A stretch of 64,000 bases of DNA, from positions 2,418,001 to 2,482,000 of the forward strand of contig NZ_CP157278.1 of the NCBI RefSeq assembly GCF_040026395.1, read 5' to 3'. The notes beneath the pieces were generated by a model. That model did no database searches and had not been told where the DNA came from. It saw only the letters and a list, made by a program, of their open reading frames with translations. The position numbers and the translations under genes were made by a program. Shown here piece after piece: positions 62,165-64,000 of the stretch. The stretch is from Pedobacter lusitanus (GTDB taxonomy: Bacteria > Bacteroidota > Bacteroidia > Sphingobacteriales > Sphingobacteriaceae). Positions within the stretch are counted from its first letter, which is position 1. Every line of letters begins with the position of its first letter.

Positions 62165-62893
62165 TTACTGAAAATGTAAATAAATAAAAGCCGCTATTGC
62201 TGCGCCTATAACCGGACCGACAACAGGTACCCATGAATAAGACCAGTCACTGCCGCCTTTTCCTTTAATCGGTACTAAGGCATGTATAATACGCGGAGCC
62301 AGGTCACGTGCAGGATTAATAGCATAACCAGTAGTTCCGCCCAGTGAAAGACCTATTACCCAAACCAGGAAAGCAACCGGAACAGCACCAACAGACCCCA
62401 GACCTACCGGAGTTTTTGTCGGTGTAATTTCGGCACCGGTGATATAGAAAACTGTAAATACCAAAACAAAGGCACCTATAATTTCACTGGTTATATTGGA
62501 TAAGTAATTACGGATGGCCGGTCCTGTACAGAAAATAGCCAGCATCGCTCCGGGATCATTGTCACGGTTAAAGTGATCTCTGTACATCACCCAAACCAGA
62601 AATGCGCCCATACCGGCTCCTATCAGCTGAGCTGCAATATAAGGGAGCACATTTGCCCAGGCAAATTTTCCGGCTATGGCAAGGCCGATGGTTACTGCAG
62701 GGTTCAGATGCGCACCACTGTAAGGACCGGCAACGGTTACCCCTACAAAAACTGCCAGTCCCCAGGCTGTGGTAATCACCATCCAGCCACTATTATTTCC
62801 TTTGGTATCATTTAGTAAGACATTGGCTACTACGCCATCGCCTAAAAGTATCAGTAACATTGTACCGATAAGCTCTGCTATGAATGGAGTCAT
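62165..62893 (-). CDS. glpF: Glycerol uptake facilitator GlpF (MIP family)
   Basis: A 242-residue aquaglyceroporin with six helices and two half-helices carrying NPA motifs: HLNPAVT near residue 64 and NPARDLAPR near 195. The aspartate in NPARD marks glycerol facilitators rather than water-only channels. Family signatures also include SGAHLNPAVTIGLA and GGTTGYAINPARD. It starts 25 bp after glpK and moves glycerol into the cell for the kinase. Confidence 0.94.
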   Translation of the reverse strand: MTPFIAELIGTMLLILLGDGVVANVLLNDTKGNNSGWMVITTAWGLAVFVGVTVAGPYSGAHLNPAVTIGLAIAGKFAWANVLPYIAAQLIGAGMGAFLVWVMYRDHFNRDNDPGAMLAIFCTGPAIRNYLSNITSEIIGAFVLVFTVFYITGAEITPTKTPVGLGSVGAVPVAFLVWVIGLSLGGTTGYAINPARDLAPRIIHALVPIKGKGGSDWSYSWVPVVGPVIGAAIAAFIYLHFQ

Positions 62894-62917
62894 GCTGATA
62901 AAATTAAGGATGAATAA

Positions 62918-64000
62918 TTAATTAACCTCAGTTTCAGGAATATCATCATTCCAGCTTTGTGCAGCATGGATAGCTCTTTTCCAGTCCCTGATTCCTTTTT
63001 TGATCACTGCCTGATCCCCTGAAGGAACAAACTCCTTTTCAGACTTCCATAATTGCTGGATTTCTTCTACGCTGTCCCAGAAACCTACTGCCAGTCCCGC
63101 CAGATAAGCCGCTCCTAAAGCAGTCGTCTCGACCACATTCGGACGAATAACCTTACAGTTTAGCAAGTCTGCCTGAAACTGCATCAGCAGGTCATTTGCT
63201 GTAGCACCACCATCCACTCTTAATTCTTTAATCTCCATCCCGGCATCAGCCTGCATCGCTTTTAAAACATCCATTGTCTGATAGGCAATAGATTCCAATG
63301 CTGCCAAAGCAATATGTGCAGAAGTGGTTCCCCTGCTCAGACCGACAATCGTACCTCTGGCATCTGGTTTCCAGTAAGGTGCACCAAGACCAGCAAAAGC
63401 CGGCACAAAATAAACACCCTGGGTATCTTTGACACTTGCAGCCAGTTTTTCAACTTCTGAGGATTTCTTAATAATTCCCAGACCGTCACGAAGCCACTGG
63501 ACAACCGCACCACCAATAAAAATACTTCCTTCAAAAGCATACTGGATTTTACCATTTATTTTCCAGGCAACGGTAGTCAGCAGATTGTTTTTTGATTCAA
63601 TAAACTCATCACCTATATTCATCAGCATAAAACAACCTGTACCATAAGTATTTTTAACCATCGCCTTTTCGATACACATCTGACCAAACAGTGCCGCATG
63701 CTGATCTCCGGCAATACCTGCAATAGGAATTTTAGAGGCGAAAATTGTAGTGGTAGTCTCTCCGTATATTTCACTTGATTGTTTTACTTCCGGAAGCATG
63801 CTTTTAGGGATATTCAGCAATTCCAGCAATTCATCATCCCATTGCTGTGTACGGATATTAAAAAGCATGGTACGGCTTGCATTAGTGATATCAGTAACAT
63901 GGACATGACCTCTGGTAAATTTCCATACCAGCCAGCTATCTACGGTTCCAAATGCCAGTTCACCTTTATCTGCTCTCTCCCGCGCCCCTTCTACATTATC
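62918..64000 (-). CDS. glpK: Glycerol kinase GlpK, C-terminal 360 residues
   Basis: FGGY-family kinase cut by the right edge of the window; only the C-terminal 360 residues are visible. The frame is open to base 64000 and reads [72 protein letters not shown] and [18 protein letters not shown], all glycerol-kinase signatures. It makes glycerol 3-phosphate. It is upstream of glpF, so the operon is glpK-glpF-outer-membrane gene. Confidence 0.97.
   Translation of the reverse strand, partial: DNVEGARERADKGELAFGTVDSWLVWKFTRGHVHVTDITNASRTMLFNIRTQQWDDELLELLNIPKSMLPEVKQSSEIYGETTTTIFASKIPIAGIAGDQHAALFGQMCIEKAMVKNTYGTGCFMLMNIGDEFIESKNNLLTTVAWKINGKIQYAFEGSIFIGGAVVQWLRDGLGIIKKSSEVEKLAASVKDTQGVYFVPAFAGLGAPYWKPDARGTIVGLSRGTTSAHIALAALESIAYQTMDVLKAMQADAGMEIKELRVDGGATANDLLMQFQADLLNCKVIRPNVVETTALGAAYLAGLAVGFWDSVEEIQQLWKSEKEFVPSGDQAVIKKGIRDWKRAIHAAQSWNDDIPETEVN

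Overview
The window looks like chromosomal DNA of a Bacteroidota member, most likely Sphingobacteriaceae (Pedobacter-like). Supporting signs are the families present (DUF4142, DUF2911, DUF5362, LytTR/LytS pairs, the fused CcoNO, lantibiotic dehydratase), A-rich start regions mostly without Shine-Dalgarno sequences, and TAnnTTTG-type -7 promoter elements. I saw no transposase, phage gene or CRISPR array.

Layout. 1-3.6 kb: a minus-strand thiamine operon (TPP riboswitch, thiS, thiC, a ThiE-like paralogue, thiE, start of thiG). 3.7-10 kb: a gntR-tauE-DUF1634 operon behind two identical palindromes, a divergent MFS/LysR pair, ribB and a sensor kinase. 10-25 kb: a respiratory island. It holds the plus-strand operon ccoI-ccoS-ccoNO-ccoQ-ccoP-ccoG-ccoH-tauE-like and a minus-strand set of a small membrane protein, a FixL-like heme-PAS kinase, a receiver-CRP/FNR fusion, a truncated D-lactate-dehydrogenase-like protein and hemN. 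A divergent gene encodes an unrecognised 602-residue cysteine-rich protein. Three TGAY-N4-RTCA palindromes lie where the fusion regulator would be expected to bind, suggesting a low-oxygen regulon.

25-40 kb: mixed housekeeping and envelope genes (DUF4142 and DUF2911 proteins, TPR histidine kinase, PIG-L deacetylase with a 43-residue membrane peptide and sodium:solute symporter, DoxX, TetR, GH116 glycosidase with an RbsD/FucU-like lipoprotein, AlkB, J-domain/KTSC protein). 40.6-48.8 kb: a heavy-metal efflux locus, tatA-like plus response regulator plus kinase, then TolC/adaptor/CusA pump. Both promoters carry four TTTAAT direct repeats with an exact 11-bp period and the same spacing to the -7 element. 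48.9-53.5 kb: SRPBCC protein, DUF5362, ychF, mgtE, tetR.

54-60 kb: a small, probably little-described RiPP locus. It has a LytTR regulator, an opposite-strand 49-residue precursor candidate with a Bacteroidota lanthipeptide-type leader but no cysteine, a LytS-type kinase, a full-length LanB dehydratase and an unknown 191-residue protein, with no cyclase, protease or exporter visible. It abuts a truncated, frameshifted remnant of the NHEJ gene ku, followed by tRNA-Arg(CCG). 60-64 kb: a lipoprotein, a large palindromic repeat element, and a glycerol block (outer-membrane protein, glpF, partial glpK).
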